The notes under the pieces were generated by a model that saw only the letters and a program-made list of their open reading frames with translations, was not told the origin of the DNA and did not search any database. A DNA stretch of 12,531 nt from Bacteroidota bacterium (GTDB lineage Bacteria > Bacteroidota > Bacteroidia > Bacteroidales > UBA10428), in the NCBI GenBank assembly GCA_024640925.1, contig JAHEEB010000032.1, positions 1-12,531 on the forward strand, written 5' to 3'. Shown here piece by piece: positions 1-7,282 of the stretch. The position numbers and the translations under genes are program-made. How positions within the stretch are numbered: position 1 is the first letter of the stretch; every line of letters starts with the position of its first letter.

Positions 1-479
1 CAGAAAGTTTTGAACTTTAATATGCTGATATTATATATCATCGTGTGATTATTTATTTTATTAGATTTCTATTATAATGCGCTAATGTTGGTGTAGGTTC
101 GAATGGGATTATTCACTTCGTTCATGAGATCGCTTCGCTAAGTTACGAAGGGATTTCCTACTTCATTGTCTAAATCAGAGTTATTCATTGAAATTATTCT
201 TGTTTAAATCAATCTGCTTTTTAATCCAATGAATATAGTACATTTTTTTGAAATCAAACCTTTGCTGTCAATACTTACCAGAAGTATTATTCAAAAATTA
301 TATTGCCCCTAACATCGTTAATTCTATAAAAAGTTTAAAAGAGAAATTCATAGCAAAGCACATAGCTCGACTGAAATGAGTAATGAAGCCCTCAAAAACA
401 CCCCAAAATATTTTTTATAATAACAATATTAACAATATTTAATCGAGAATCCTTTTATAAGCCTGGTTCTGTCTGAATA
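1..479. other. Intergenic stretch with no supportable gene
   Basis: No open frame here looks like a gene on either strand. The sequence is mostly AT-rich. A slightly richer patch around 115-155 contains CTTCGT and ACGAAG, which could pair across about 23 nt; this is too weak to call a terminator. The stretch lies downstream of the permease gene, which is read leftward and stops at 480. No clear rho-independent terminator follows that stop. Confidence 0.5.
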
Positions 480-2813
480 CTACTCATATTTTAAGGAATC
501 TACAGGATTTGTTCTGGCAGCTTTCCAGGTTTGCCAACTTACTGTAAATGCAGTAATTATCAAAACAATGAATGCACCTGATACAAATATCCACCAGCTT
601 AAAGAGATTCTAAATGCAAAATTTTCGAGCCATTTGGTCATTAAAAACCACGATAAAGTAATACTAACAAAGAAACCTACCAAGAACCATTTTAATATAT
701 TTTCATTAAGAAGTATGACAATCTCAACAATTTTTGCTCCGCAAACTTTTCTAACACCAATTTCCTTAGTTTTCGATTCGGTATTAAACATAACCAAACC
801 AATTAATCCAATACAGGATAAAATAATTGCTAAAATGGTAAATACCATAATTCCAACCGAAATTTTATTTTCATTTATATACAGTTCTTTAAGTTCATCA
901 TCCACGAAATTATAACTGAATGGTTGATCATAAAATTGAGCAAATTGTTTTTTTATGGCATTTAAACTTTGTTCCGTATTGTGGCTTATTTTAACAAATA
1001 TTCTGTTTTCTTTGTCGCTATACATGAATAATAGTGGTTGAATATTGTTTGAAAGATTTTGAAAATGGAAATTTTTAACAACACCAATTATTTCATATTT
1101 ATTTTCACCCTGACTTACTATTTTACCAATGGGATCATTAAATCCTAGTAAAGAAGCGAATTTTTCATTTATAATCACTTTATCTTTATCTGTTTTTGAA
1201 GCAGAAAACCCCCTTCCTTTATGAAGAGGAATTTTGAAAACATCCAGATAGTTATTGTCGACAAACAAACGATATACTGAAGTTTCAGAGCCTTTTGTCA
1301 ATCCTTCCCATTCCCAGTTTTTTGTCGCAAAAAAAGAAGACAAATTAACGGGAGAAACACTTGCAAAAGAAACCTGTTCGATATTTGGATTTGATAAAAG
1401 ATTATTTTTTATAGTCTCGAAATCTTTTGACTCTTGGGGAGGCAGATATGCTTTTACAATATTGTGTGAATCGTAACCTAAATCAAACTTATTTAAATAG
1501 TTTGTTTGCCGGATAATTACCAGGCAGGCTATGGTAAGTGTAATAGATAATATAAATTGACTAAGTATAAAAACATTCCTTACGTTATTTTGATGAGAAG
1601 AATTGCTTCTTTGAACTTTAGAAAAAGGTGAAAACGAGCTTGTAATTAAAGCCGGATATAAACCTGAGATTAACCCGACTATAAACATTGAACCAATTGT
1701 TCCTGATATGTAGCTAATTATTAAATATTTTGAAACAATATTGATATCTAGTAATAATTGAAAGAGACGGATAAAAACTACCGACAAAACAATGGCCAGT
1801 ATACTTGCAATAATGGAATGAATAACTGATTCTGCAAGAAAATATTTCAGGATGTTGCTTGAACTTGCCCCGTTAACTTTTCGTATGCCAATTTCGCCAG
1901 ATCTTTTAATGGAATAGGCAGACAACAGATTTATGTAATTTAAAGAAGCTAAGATTAAAATAAGTAGAGCAATACCAATAAAGGAATATAATTTCAGATA
2001 ATTACCATGTTTAGCATTAAAAACCTCAAAATTAGCACCATATCTTAATTTTGATATAGGTATAAAATTAATGTTGTATTGCTTATCTGTAACATTTTCT
2101 CTCCAGATTGCACTTGCCATTTGTTTCGTTTTTGCAATATCTGTGTTTGAAGCTATTTTAATAAAAGTTGCATCAGAACATGGCCACCACGTGGGATTAT
2201 TCCCCATTTCAATTTGATAAGCCACCAAGAAATCAAACTTTAAACTTGAATTTTCGGGAATATCTTTGATAATGCCCCTTACAGTTAATGTTTTTTCTTT
2301 CCGGTATATAACAACTTTTCCTATTGGTATTTCATTTGGGAATAGCTTTTTAGCAAGTTTCTCTGTTATAAAAATAGCATTTGGGTCATCCAGGTTATTT
2401 ATACTGCCTTCTAACAGCGGAAAATTTAACACTTCTAACATTTTTGAATCGGCTGCAATTCCTGCTTCTTCAAAACTATTATTTCCACTTTTTATTATTC
2501 TATTTCCGTACAAGTACATAATATGAAAACTTTGTTCAATTGCAGGAATCTTGTCCTTAAGTTCCTGAGCTAATATCGTTGGTGTTTCCGGAAAAGTAAT
2601 AATATTACCAGTATTGTCTTTCATCTCAGTTGTTGCCATATAAATAGATTCCGGTTGATGGTGGAACCGATCATATTGCAACTCCTGAATTGTCCATGCC
2701 GTAATCACAAATACACAGGCTAAACTAATTGTCAGCCCTAATAAACTGAATATGGTATGACTTTTAAACCGAAATACATTTCGAAAGGCAGTTTTTATAT
2801 TATACTTGAACAT
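480..2813 (-). CDS. MacB/FtsX-type ABC transporter permease
   Basis: This 777-aa inner-membrane protein matches the Bacteroidetes version of the MacB/FtsX permease family, which works with a separate ATPase to drive export or envelope processes by mechanotransmission. It reads as two tandem halves. Each half has an N-terminal membrane helix (about residues 20-42 and 412-435), an extracytoplasmic MacB_PCD-like domain (about 43-275 and 440-650), and an FtsX-like bundle of three helices (about 276-390 and 652-765). The cytoplasmic coupling motif after the first FtsX helix appears twice, as GEIGIRKVNGA (306-316) and KEIGVRKVCGA (683-693). The C-terminus NPVDSLKYE is typical of the family. Length is normal and nothing is truncated. 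The ATPase is not in the window and its substrate cannot be inferred. No good TAnnTTTG promoter was found directly upstream. Confidence 0.92.
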   Translation of the reverse strand: MFKYNIKTAFRNVFRFKSHTIFSLLGLTISLACVFVITAWTIQELQYDRFHHQPESIYMATTEMKDNTGNIITFPETPTILAQELKDKIPAIEQSFHIMYLYGNRIIKSGNNSFEEAGIAADSKMLEVLNFPLLEGSINNLDDPNAIFITEKLAKKLFPNEIPIGKVVIYRKEKTLTVRGIIKDIPENSSLKFDFLVAYQIEMGNNPTWWPCSDATFIKIASNTDIAKTKQMASAIWRENVTDKQYNINFIPISKLRYGANFEVFNAKHGNYLKLYSFIGIALLILILASLNYINLLSAYSIKRSGEIGIRKVNGASSSNILKYFLAESVIHSIIASILAIVLSVVFIRLFQLLLDINIVSKYLIISYISGTIGSMFIVGLISGLYPALITSSFSPFSKVQRSNSSHQNNVRNVFILSQFILSITLTIACLVIIRQTNYLNKFDLGYDSHNIVKAYLPPQESKDFETIKNNLLSNPNIEQVSFASVSPVNLSSFFATKNWEWEGLTKGSETSVYRLFVDNNYLDVFKIPLHKGRGFSASKTDKDKVIINEKFASLLGFNDPIGKIVSQGENKYEIIGVVKNFHFQNLSNNIQPLLFMYSDKENRIFVKISHNTEQSLNAIKKQFAQFYDQPFSYNFVDDELKELYINENKISVGIMVFTILAIILSCIGLIGLVMFNTESKTKEIGVRKVCGAKIVEIVILLNENILKWFLVGFFVSITLSWFLMTKWLENFAFRISLSWWIFVSGAFIVLIITAFTVSWQTWKAARTNPVDSLKYE

Positions 2814-3115
2814 AGTGGTTACATTTTTCTGAGCGTGTACAATAGTTATACCAGTATTTATAACATATAACTAATCAACTATCTATAAAATATTTTACAC
2901 TAATAATAGACAAATTTTTTTACACTCGATGTAATTTTTTTTGACGTGTCATGTGAATCTCTTTGTATAAAAGCTATCAATGAGTGAATGAAGCGGTCGG
3001 AAGTTCGTTGACACTTTTGTTACTTATCCAGAATACGGAAAGGGTAATCGCAGGGAGGAGTAATACTGATCTTCTCTTTCCTTACTTTTATCACGCAATT
3101 TATACGAATAATTAC
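2814..3115. other. Intergenic region upstream of the permease
   Basis: About 300 nt separate the permease start from the small ORF on the same strand. The left part is extremely AT-rich with T runs. An imperfect dyad TGACGTGTCA lies near 2942-2951. GGAAAG (around 3038) and CTTTCC (around 3076) could form a long-loop stem. None of these is strong enough to be named as a promoter, operator or terminator. Confidence 0.4.
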
Positions 3116-3352
3116 TTAAATACCCAATGTTCCTGGTATTCCAATATCAGTACCTAATGGAATTTTCTCTGCTAAATTATTATCTAGCCGTAATTCAATA
3201 TCTATATCGCTATCATATATTTTAGGCTCTTTAATCCATTGACCACTTTTTATTATAAATTTATTTGTTCGCAAGCCTGATCCAAATATTTCAAGTGTTG
3301 TATTAATATTTTTATATTTTAAAAAAAGAAGAATGAATAGTCCGTCAGCCAT
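3116..3352 (-). CDS. Hypothetical 78-aa protein, last in the DUF6364/PIN cluster
   Basis: I do not recognise this small protein. The N-terminus is hydrophobic (MADGLFILLFLKYK). The rest is polar with short beta-like segments, and the C-terminus is PLGTDIGIPGTLGI. The gene starts 20 nt after the PIN toxin stop, on the same strand, so it could be co-transcribed as a third gene. It could instead be a surviving fragment of a longer protein, because the sequence starts and stops abruptly for a domain of this kind. No catalytic motif or convincing membrane helix is visible. Its position is the main argument that it is real. Confidence 0.4.
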   Translation of the reverse strand: MADGLFILLFLKYKNINTTLEIFGSGLRTNKFIIKSGQWIKEPKIYDSDIDIELRLDNNLAEKIPLGTDIGIPGTLGI

Positions 3353-3372
3353 TTCGGTTTAGCGTAGGTTAT

Positions 3373-3792
3373 TTATACTTTGCGGCTTTGAAGAAATTCG
3401 CCTCCAGACATGACGGATATTGCCGATTCCTTAAAATCCTTAGCATTTCTTGTAATTATAATATCACAATCAGCTTTTAACGCGCAGTGATATTGTAATG
3501 CATCCTCAAAGTCAGAAAAATTTGAGGCTAATCCCTTTTCAATTATTGTCTCATCTAAATCTGATATTTCTGAAATAATCTTAAATTTCCTTAACTTCTC
3601 TTTTACCTTGTCAGAACTCTCAAATTTTGTAAGTAAATAATAAACTGTGGGATAAGAAAATGCTGAAACCACCATCTTAACTTTTCCTTTGTCTGCTAGA
3701 GTAGCAATTTTTGCAATAGAATCATAATAAGGCACTCTTTCGCCTAACAAGTCCATCATTACATTGGTATCAATAAATAGCCTGGTTATCAT
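3373..3792 (-). CDS. PIN-domain toxin (VapC-like ribonuclease)
   Basis: This 139-aa protein is a single PIN domain, the metal-dependent RNase fold of VapC-type toxins. The first acidic motif is FIDTNVMMDLL (residues 6-16, D8 the metal ligand). A central acidic cluster follows at DFEDALQ (94-100), and the last motif is DIIITRNAKDF (110-120) with D110 and the TRN/DF signature. PIN toxins usually cleave tRNA or rRNA until neutralised by the partner antitoxin; the target here is unknown. The start codon overlaps the stop of the upstream DUF6364 gene (ATGA overlap at 3789-3792), which indicates translational coupling. The length fits the family and all expected acidic residues are present, so the gene looks intact. 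Confidence 0.88.
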   Translation of the reverse strand: MITRLFIDTNVMMDLLGERVPYYDSIAKIATLADKGKVKMVVSAFSYPTVYYLLTKFESSDKVKEKLRKFKIISEISDLDETIIEKGLASNFSDFEDALQYHCALKADCDIIITRNAKDFKESAISVMSGGEFLQSRKV

Positions 3793-4046
3793 TTATACTT
3801 TTGTGTTAAATAATCACCATATTCCTTTTTATAATCAAAATCTGCCGGGATATTAATACCGGTAGCTATGCTTTTTACAAAAGGAGAAATTTCGATATCA
3901 TCGCTATCCTTTGGGTCATTTTTATTTATCAATGATCTTAAATAAGATTCTATTATTCGTGAAAGACTCCTTTTATGAGTGGATGCATAATCTTTTGCCT
4001 TATCAATCACGAACTTATCAAGCTTTAATGTCAATTTAGTGTCCAT
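3789..4046 (-). CDS. DUF6364-family antitoxin (ribbon-helix-helix-like)
   Basis: This 85-aa protein begins MDTKLTLKLDKFVIDKAKDYA and continues KRSLSRIIESYL. That is the short beta strand plus two helices of the DUF6364/ribbon-helix-helix antitoxins often paired with PIN toxins in Bacteroidetes. The N-terminal part (about 1-45) should dimerise and bind DNA. The tail (about 46-85, ending YGDYLTQKYK) probably wraps the toxin; this is inferred from the family. It overlaps the toxin gene by 4 nt. A well-matched promoter lies just upstream (TATATTTG 22 nt before the ATG), which supports this start and autoregulation by the antitoxin-toxin complex. Confidence 0.85.
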   Translation of the reverse strand: MDTKLTLKLDKFVIDKAKDYASTHKRSLSRIIESYLRSLINKNDPKDSDDIEISPFVKSIATGINIPADFDYKKEYGDYLTQKYK

Positions 4047-4068
4047 ACTAAAATATATTTAATACGTA

Positions 4069-4099
4069 CAAATATAATCTATTAGTCCGTATAATGCAA
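4069..4099 (-). promoter_or_regulatory. Bacteroidetes-type promoter of the DUF6364/PIN module
   Basis: Reading the minus strand, a TTG box (4097-4099) is followed after 20 nt by TATATTTG (4069-4076), an exact match to the TAnnTTTG -7 consensus. The antitoxin ATG follows 22 nt later. ATACG (4062-4066) and CGTAT (4088-4092) form a short inverted repeat around the -7 box and could be an operator for the antitoxin. The operator is an inference from spacing only. Confidence 0.6.
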
Positions 4100-4186
4100 T
4101 GGATATTTTTTAATTGGATTTCGAGAACTTGGTAGGAGGAAAAACCTTCGTAAAGCCTTATGCCCCATGTCGATTAGCCACCGGTT

Positions 4187-5374
4187 TTATTTTCTTAATT
4201 CATTTTCGATTAATCCAATTGTTAATTCTAATCCATTTGAAACTTGAAGTTTCTGTGAAATCTCCCGAGCATTTATCTTGTATTTCTCATTTGTGACACA
4301 TTCATTAATTGCTGATATTAAAGCAGATGCTGATATTTTTTTGAAATCACAAGAATTTGGTCCTAATCCCAATTTTACAATTTGTTTACGATTCTCAAAC
4401 TGGTCTGCCATAAATGGAAATGCTACTTGTGGGATTCCTGCTCTTGCTGCTGCTGCCATTGTACCTGTTCCCCCATGATAAACTATTGCTGCTAAACGGG
4501 GAAAAAGTAATTCAAAAGGTATTTCATCAACATACAAAACATCGGAGGTATTATCTTCTGACAAATTTGCCCACCCTTTAGAAATTATCAATCGTTGATT
4601 TGTTGCTTTTGAAACCTCACTAAAAGTATGACTATATTTTTCGGGACGTGAAACTGGGTTACTGCCAAATCCAATAAATACAGGAGGCTTTCCTGAAGCA
4701 AGAAAATTTTCTACATTTTCAGGTAATCCGGTTTGTGAAGGAAGCGTCATATATCCAGTTTGAGTAAACTTAAACAAAACTCCTTCACGAGCAGTATTTA
4801 ACTCTTTATCGCAGGCAACAATAACATTGTCTCCCATCCAATTTGACCATACATCCAGAATTGGCTGCAAGCCTAATTCAACTCGTTTTTTATTGATGAA
4901 GTTTTTCATTACCATATTTGTCATTGACCTGCCAAATCCAAATAATACCCGATTCACAAAAGGGTCGGTTTTACTTGTCCCTAAAAGTATCGGATAAAAA
5001 ATAACAAGTCGGTAAGGAACCTTTAATAAATCAGCAACCGTATGAACACCCAAAACAAATCCTACACCTATTATTAAATCAGACCCTTTAAGTAATTCAG
5101 GGAGTAAATCTATCTGGTTTTCAGTCTCCTTTTTCATCTCTTTAGGCGAAGGTGCTTTGGTAGCTCCACCTTTCATTTGGGCATTTCTCTTAAATAGTTC
5201 TTTATAATTTGGCCCAAACGCCACAAACTGACAATTATATCGTTTAACTAGCTCTTCATTCTCAGCAGGTGCACAACAAATTACTTCGTGTCTATTTTCA
5301 ATTAATCCTTTTGCGAGAGCAAGCATGGGTTGAACATCTCCTCTTGTTCCATTTATTACTATTGCTACTTTCAT
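4187..5374 (-). CDS. GT1/UGT-type glycosyltransferase
   Basis: This 395-aa protein has the GT-B fold of UDP-glycosyltransferases related to macrolide, sterol and flavonoid glycosyltransferases. The N-terminal domain opens with MKVAIVINGTRGDVQPMLAL; the GDVQP loop is typical of the GT28/UGT N-terminal domain. The C-terminal donor-binding domain starts near PPVFIGFGSNP (230-240). It contains the signature HGGTGT (300-305), followed by AGIPQVAFPFMADQF (312-326), in which D324-Q325 are the usual sugar-contacting pair. The protein should be soluble and transfer a sugar from a nucleotide donor to a small lipophilic acceptor; neither substrate can be named. There is no signal peptide. It lies 72 nt downstream of the Crp-type regulator gene on the same strand and may be transcribed with it. 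Confidence 0.87.
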   Translation of the reverse strand: MKVAIVINGTRGDVQPMLALAKGLIENRHEVICCAPAENEELVKRYNCQFVAFGPNYKELFKRNAQMKGGATKAPSPKEMKKETENQIDLLPELLKGSDLIIGVGFVLGVHTVADLLKVPYRLVIFYPILLGTSKTDPFVNRVLFGFGRSMTNMVMKNFINKKRVELGLQPILDVWSNWMGDNVIVACDKELNTAREGVLFKFTQTGYMTLPSQTGLPENVENFLASGKPPVFIGFGSNPVSRPEKYSHTFSEVSKATNQRLIISKGWANLSEDNTSDVLYVDEIPFELLFPRLAAIVYHGGTGTMAAAARAGIPQVAFPFMADQFENRKQIVKLGLGPNSCDFKKISASALISAINECVTNEKYKINAREISQKLQVSNGLELTIGLIENELRK

Positions 5375-5446
5375 ATTGATAAAGTTTTTTTAAATTTTAT
5401 AAATACAAAAGTGGAAATAAAAAGAAATCTTTTATTTGATGTAATG

Positions 5447-6010
5447 TCAAATAATTGAAGCTCTGATGCGACTTAAAGTTTCTTGGCTAACATCTAAAAA
5501 AGAGGCAATGTGTTTTAGTTTTGATTTTTGAATTATTTCAGGAAAATTACTACGCATATAATTATACTTCTCTTTTGCTGTCATTAGTTTAAATCTGTAA
5601 TTAACTTCATCAACTCCGGAAAGGTAAACCCTTAAAAGTTTCAATTGGAATTTTGCATACAACGGATATTCCATAAGTAGTTGTTCGTTTTCATGTGATA
5701 GAGAATATACAACAGTATCTTCACAAGCTTGTATATATTCATAAGCGGGTTTTTGCCAAAAAAAGCTTGGCATTGAGGTTGCCATTTGATTATTACAGTA
5801 TATCCAAATGGTAACGTCTTGTCCATCATGTATAAAAAATCTACGTACCAACCCCGATTTTATAAAGACTACTTTTGAACATATTTTCCCTGCTTCAACA
5901 ATGAATTCGTCTTTTTTATATGTTTCTTCTATATGAGATTTTATAATAGCTTGTTCTGTTTCATTATCCAGTTTTTGAAACCTATTTATAAAATTTATTA
6001 ATTCTATCAT
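5447..6010 (-). CDS. Crp/Fnr-family transcriptional regulator
   Basis: This protein is about 187 aa with an N-terminal cyclic-nucleotide-binding-like beta-roll (about residues 5-115) and a C-terminal helix-turn-helix. The recognition segment LKHIASFLDVSQETLSRIR (165-183) is characteristic of Bacteroidetes Crp-like regulators. I chose MIELINF as the start. The frame stays open to an ATG at 6052, but that extension's first codons (MNSYL) are encoded by the end of a mobile repeat whose other copy, at 8008, has the identical bases. The 187-aa form also matches the usual family length. No conserved cAMP-contacting arginine stands out, so the effector is unknown. The glycosyltransferase downstream is a natural candidate target. 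The promoter region reaches into the repeat element. Confidence 0.83.
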   Translation of the reverse strand: MIELINFINRFQKLDNETEQAIIKSHIEETYKKDEFIVEAGKICSKVVFIKSGLVRRFFIHDGQDVTIWIYCNNQMATSMPSFFWQKPAYEYIQACEDTVVYSLSHENEQLLMEYPLYAKFQLKLLRVYLSGVDEVNYRFKLMTAKEKYNYMRSNFPEIIQKSKLKHIASFLDVSQETLSRIRASII

Positions 6011-6078
6011 ATTGCAAATGCTTTTTAAATTGGCTAATAAATAGGAGTTCATGTGGGCTAACAGCCCAACCCCGAAGG

Positions 6079-6233
6079 GCTCAGCGCAGCTAACCGACTA
6101 AAAGGAGCTCAGCGCAGCTAACCGACTAAAAGGAGCTCAGCGCAGCTAACCGACTAAAAGGAGCTCAGCGCAGCCAACCGACTAAAAGGAGCTCAGCGTA
6201 AGGTAACCGACTAAAAGGAGCTCAGCGCAGCTA
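6079..6233 (+). repeat. 28-bp tandem repeat array inside copy A
   Basis: A unit beginning GCTCAGCGCAGCTAACCGAC and ending TAAAAGGA recurs with starts at 6079, 6107, 6135, 6163, 6191 and 6220. The spacing is 28 nt, except that the fifth unit is 29 nt and reads GCGTAAGGTAACC. The sixth unit is partial and runs into GCTAAACATGAACTCC. Copy B has a single diverged unit (from about 8050), so the array is a local expansion in copy A. There are no unique spacers, so this is not a CRISPR array. Confidence 0.9.
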
Positions 6234-6400
6234 AACATGAACTCCCGATTGAACTAAACCCGGCCTGGCAGCTATGGACTTCTTAACAAGGATAAAGGGC
6301 AAACACGCTAAAATCGGAGAGGTAGATAAAGCATGTTTTTTCAAGTTTTGCTATAAAAAAAAAATCGAGTGAACTATTCGTCAGATGTAGATATGTTTAA

Positions 6401-6480
6401 CGAACCGCCGTATACCGGCAGGTATCCCGATGTACATCGGGAGTGGTGTGAGAGGGCGGCGATGCGAAATATTTCGTATC
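6401..6480 (+). ncRNA. Domain V/VI-like structured RNA remnant in copy A
   Basis: ACCGC (6404-6408) can pair with GTGGT (6443-6447) as the base of a domain V-like helix. TACC (6413-6416) and GGTA (6421-6424) close a 4-nt loop. The perfect palindrome TCCCGATGTACATCGGGA (6425-6442) replaces what should be the distal 3' strand of domain V. GATGCGAA and TTCGTATC (6461-6480) form a hairpin at the domain VI position. The altered domain V should be catalytically dead, so this is a remnant or a repurposed RNA rather than an active ribozyme. Confidence 0.5.
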
Positions 6481-6533
6481 TTTCCCTACTCAATTATAGG
6501 CAAATTTAAAAAACAAAGACAGTACGAAACATA

Positions 6534-6989
6534 ATGACGACAATAGAAGAAATAAGAGACATTTTTGCAATCCTACATGACGGGACAATTTCTGATTGGA
6601 CTGGAGACAAAAGCTTATTGACTTTGACAGTTGATTGTGAATATTTAGCCCAACGAATTAACAAATCATTTGATAAGTTCTTTGTTGACTTGATCGACGT
6701 TGATTTATATTTATCGACTTGGCCTAATCCTTTTGATTTACCAGTAAAAAAATTGACTGAGTCATGTGATATATTCAAAGCTGAAATTGAAATACTTTCT
6801 TCTGAGATAAAAGATGGGAACGTGATTGTAGCTTGTAATCAGCATGACACAACATTTGATTATTGTGGCGGCAACTTGATAATTTCTTGCAAGGCTATTA
6901 CTATTTATGACCAAAACAAAAACACATTGACAATTGACGAACTTGACGAGATAAGCAAAAGCTACTGGAACGAGTTGAGCAAGAAATAA
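6534..6989 (+). CDS. Orphan hypothetical protein, 151 aa
   Basis: This is an intact, probably cytoplasmic, acidic protein that I cannot assign to a named family. It begins MTTIEEIRDIFAILHDGTISDWTG. Aromatic and cysteine-rich segments follow: DCEYLAQRI, STWPNPFDL, and ACNQHDTTFDYCGGNLIISC (about 100-119). The last leads to a charged C-terminal helix, ELDEISKSYWNELSKK. There is no signal peptide or membrane helix. The alternating hydrophobic pattern suggests a small mostly-beta domain. It lies about 40 nt after repeat copy A and before a MITE-like element, so it is an accessory gene within the bracketed cassette. The leader is A-rich without a clear promoter. The right end of copy A supplies a near-consensus TATCTTTC box about 50 nt upstream. 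Reading this as an immunity or defence protein would be a guess. Confidence 0.7.
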   Translation: MTTIEEIRDIFAILHDGTISDWTGDKSLLTLTVDCEYLAQRINKSFDKFFVDLIDVDLYLSTWPNPFDLPVKKLTESCDIFKAEIEILSSEIKDGNVIVACNQHDTTFDYCGGNLIISCKAITIYDQNKNTLTIDELDEISKSYWNELSKK

Positions 6990-7030
6990 AATCTGCCTAT
7001 AACAATACAGGCACAGTTGAGCCAAAAAAA

Positions 7031-7173
7031 GGGGGTGTCCAAAAAGTTGATAAATAGCCACGAAGACTCTAAGACACAAAGGTATCACTAAGGTTAATGT
7101 CTTTTAAATAAGATCTTTGTGAATTCTTTGGGGCTTTGTGCTTTGGTGGCAAATTTACTTTTTGGACAGCCTC
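7031..7173. mobile_element. MITE-like element with imperfect terminal inverted repeats
   Basis: The left end GGGGGTGTCCAAAAAGT (7031-7047) matches the reverse complement of the right end ACTTTTTGGACAGCCTC (7157-7173) at 15 of 17 positions. Further inside, AAGACACAAAGG pairs imperfectly with CTTTGTGCTTTGG, so most of the 143 bp could fold into one long hairpin. It contains no gene. GTCCAAAAAGT-type ends are, as I recall, seen on Bacteroidetes transposons such as IS1182-like elements. No clear target-site duplication is visible in the A-rich flanks. Confidence 0.65.
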
Positions 7174-7190
7174 TTGATAAAAAAGGAAGG

Positions 7191-7235
7191 AAAACTGCAC
7201 CTATTTGTCAGAAACCGGAAAAGGGTGCAGTTTTT
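7191..7235. terminator. Strong hairpin, possible transcription terminator
   Basis: AAAACTGCACC (7191-7201) and GGTGCAGTTTT (7224-7234) form a perfect 11-bp inverted repeat around a 22-nt loop, ending in a run of five T on the plus strand. It could end transcription from the 151-aa gene before the toxin-antitoxin promoter, or be a scar of another small element. The loop is long for a classical terminator. Confidence 0.45.
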
Positions 7236-7282
7236 ATGGGAGTATAAGGAGTTATGCACAAGTAGTGTTGGTGCTTTTAATA

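Larger units (their letters stand above)
6036..6487 (+). mobile_element. Group II intron-derived non-autonomous element, copy A
   Basis: Its left end (AATAAATAGGAGTTCATG) and right end (ATATTTCGTATCTTTCCCT) recur in copy B at 8008-8289. It is GC-richer than its flanks and has no reverse-transcriptase ORF. From about 6369 it reads like the 3' end of a bacterial group II intron. A domain V-like 5' strand, CGAACCGCCGTATACC (6401-6416), is followed by GTGGTGTGAGAGGG and a domain VI-like hairpin (6461-6480). The tail CTACTCAAT (6486-6494) resembles the CTACTCGAT ending I remember from intact introns, so the element may run to 6494. The left part holds a 28-bp tandem array bounded by GGAGTTCATG (6044-6053) and its reverse complement (6236-6245). 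The intron assignment is from memory of intron 3' ends; the repeat itself is directly visible. Confidence 0.7.

Noticed and set aside
115..155. CTTCGT/ACGAAG stem as a terminator downstream of the permease
   Set aside because: Only 6 bp of pairing with a long loop and no T-tract, more than 300 nt from the stop codon.
568..915. Plus-strand open frame opposite the permease
   Set aside because: It is an antisense shadow of a well-conserved permease reading frame. The same applies to the frames at 1255-1476 and 2266-2526.
6010..6052. Upstream ATG at 6052 as the start of the Crp-type regulator
   Set aside because: The first codons of this extension lie in the repeat element and are identical in copy B at 8008. 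The family length and the MIELINF start at 6010 fit better.
6079..6233. 28-bp repeats as a CRISPR array
   Set aside because: The units are contiguous with no unique spacers, and no cas genes are nearby.
6990..7030. attC-like site after the 151-aa gene (TATAACAAT ... GTTGAGC)
   Set aside because: GTTGAGC fits GTTRRRY, but no proper partner core or paired inner boxes could be found and there is no integrase. A chance match is likely.
6762..7088. Minus-strand open frame opposite the 151-aa gene and MITE
   Set aside because: It runs through the inverted repeat of a mobile element and has no protein-like features.
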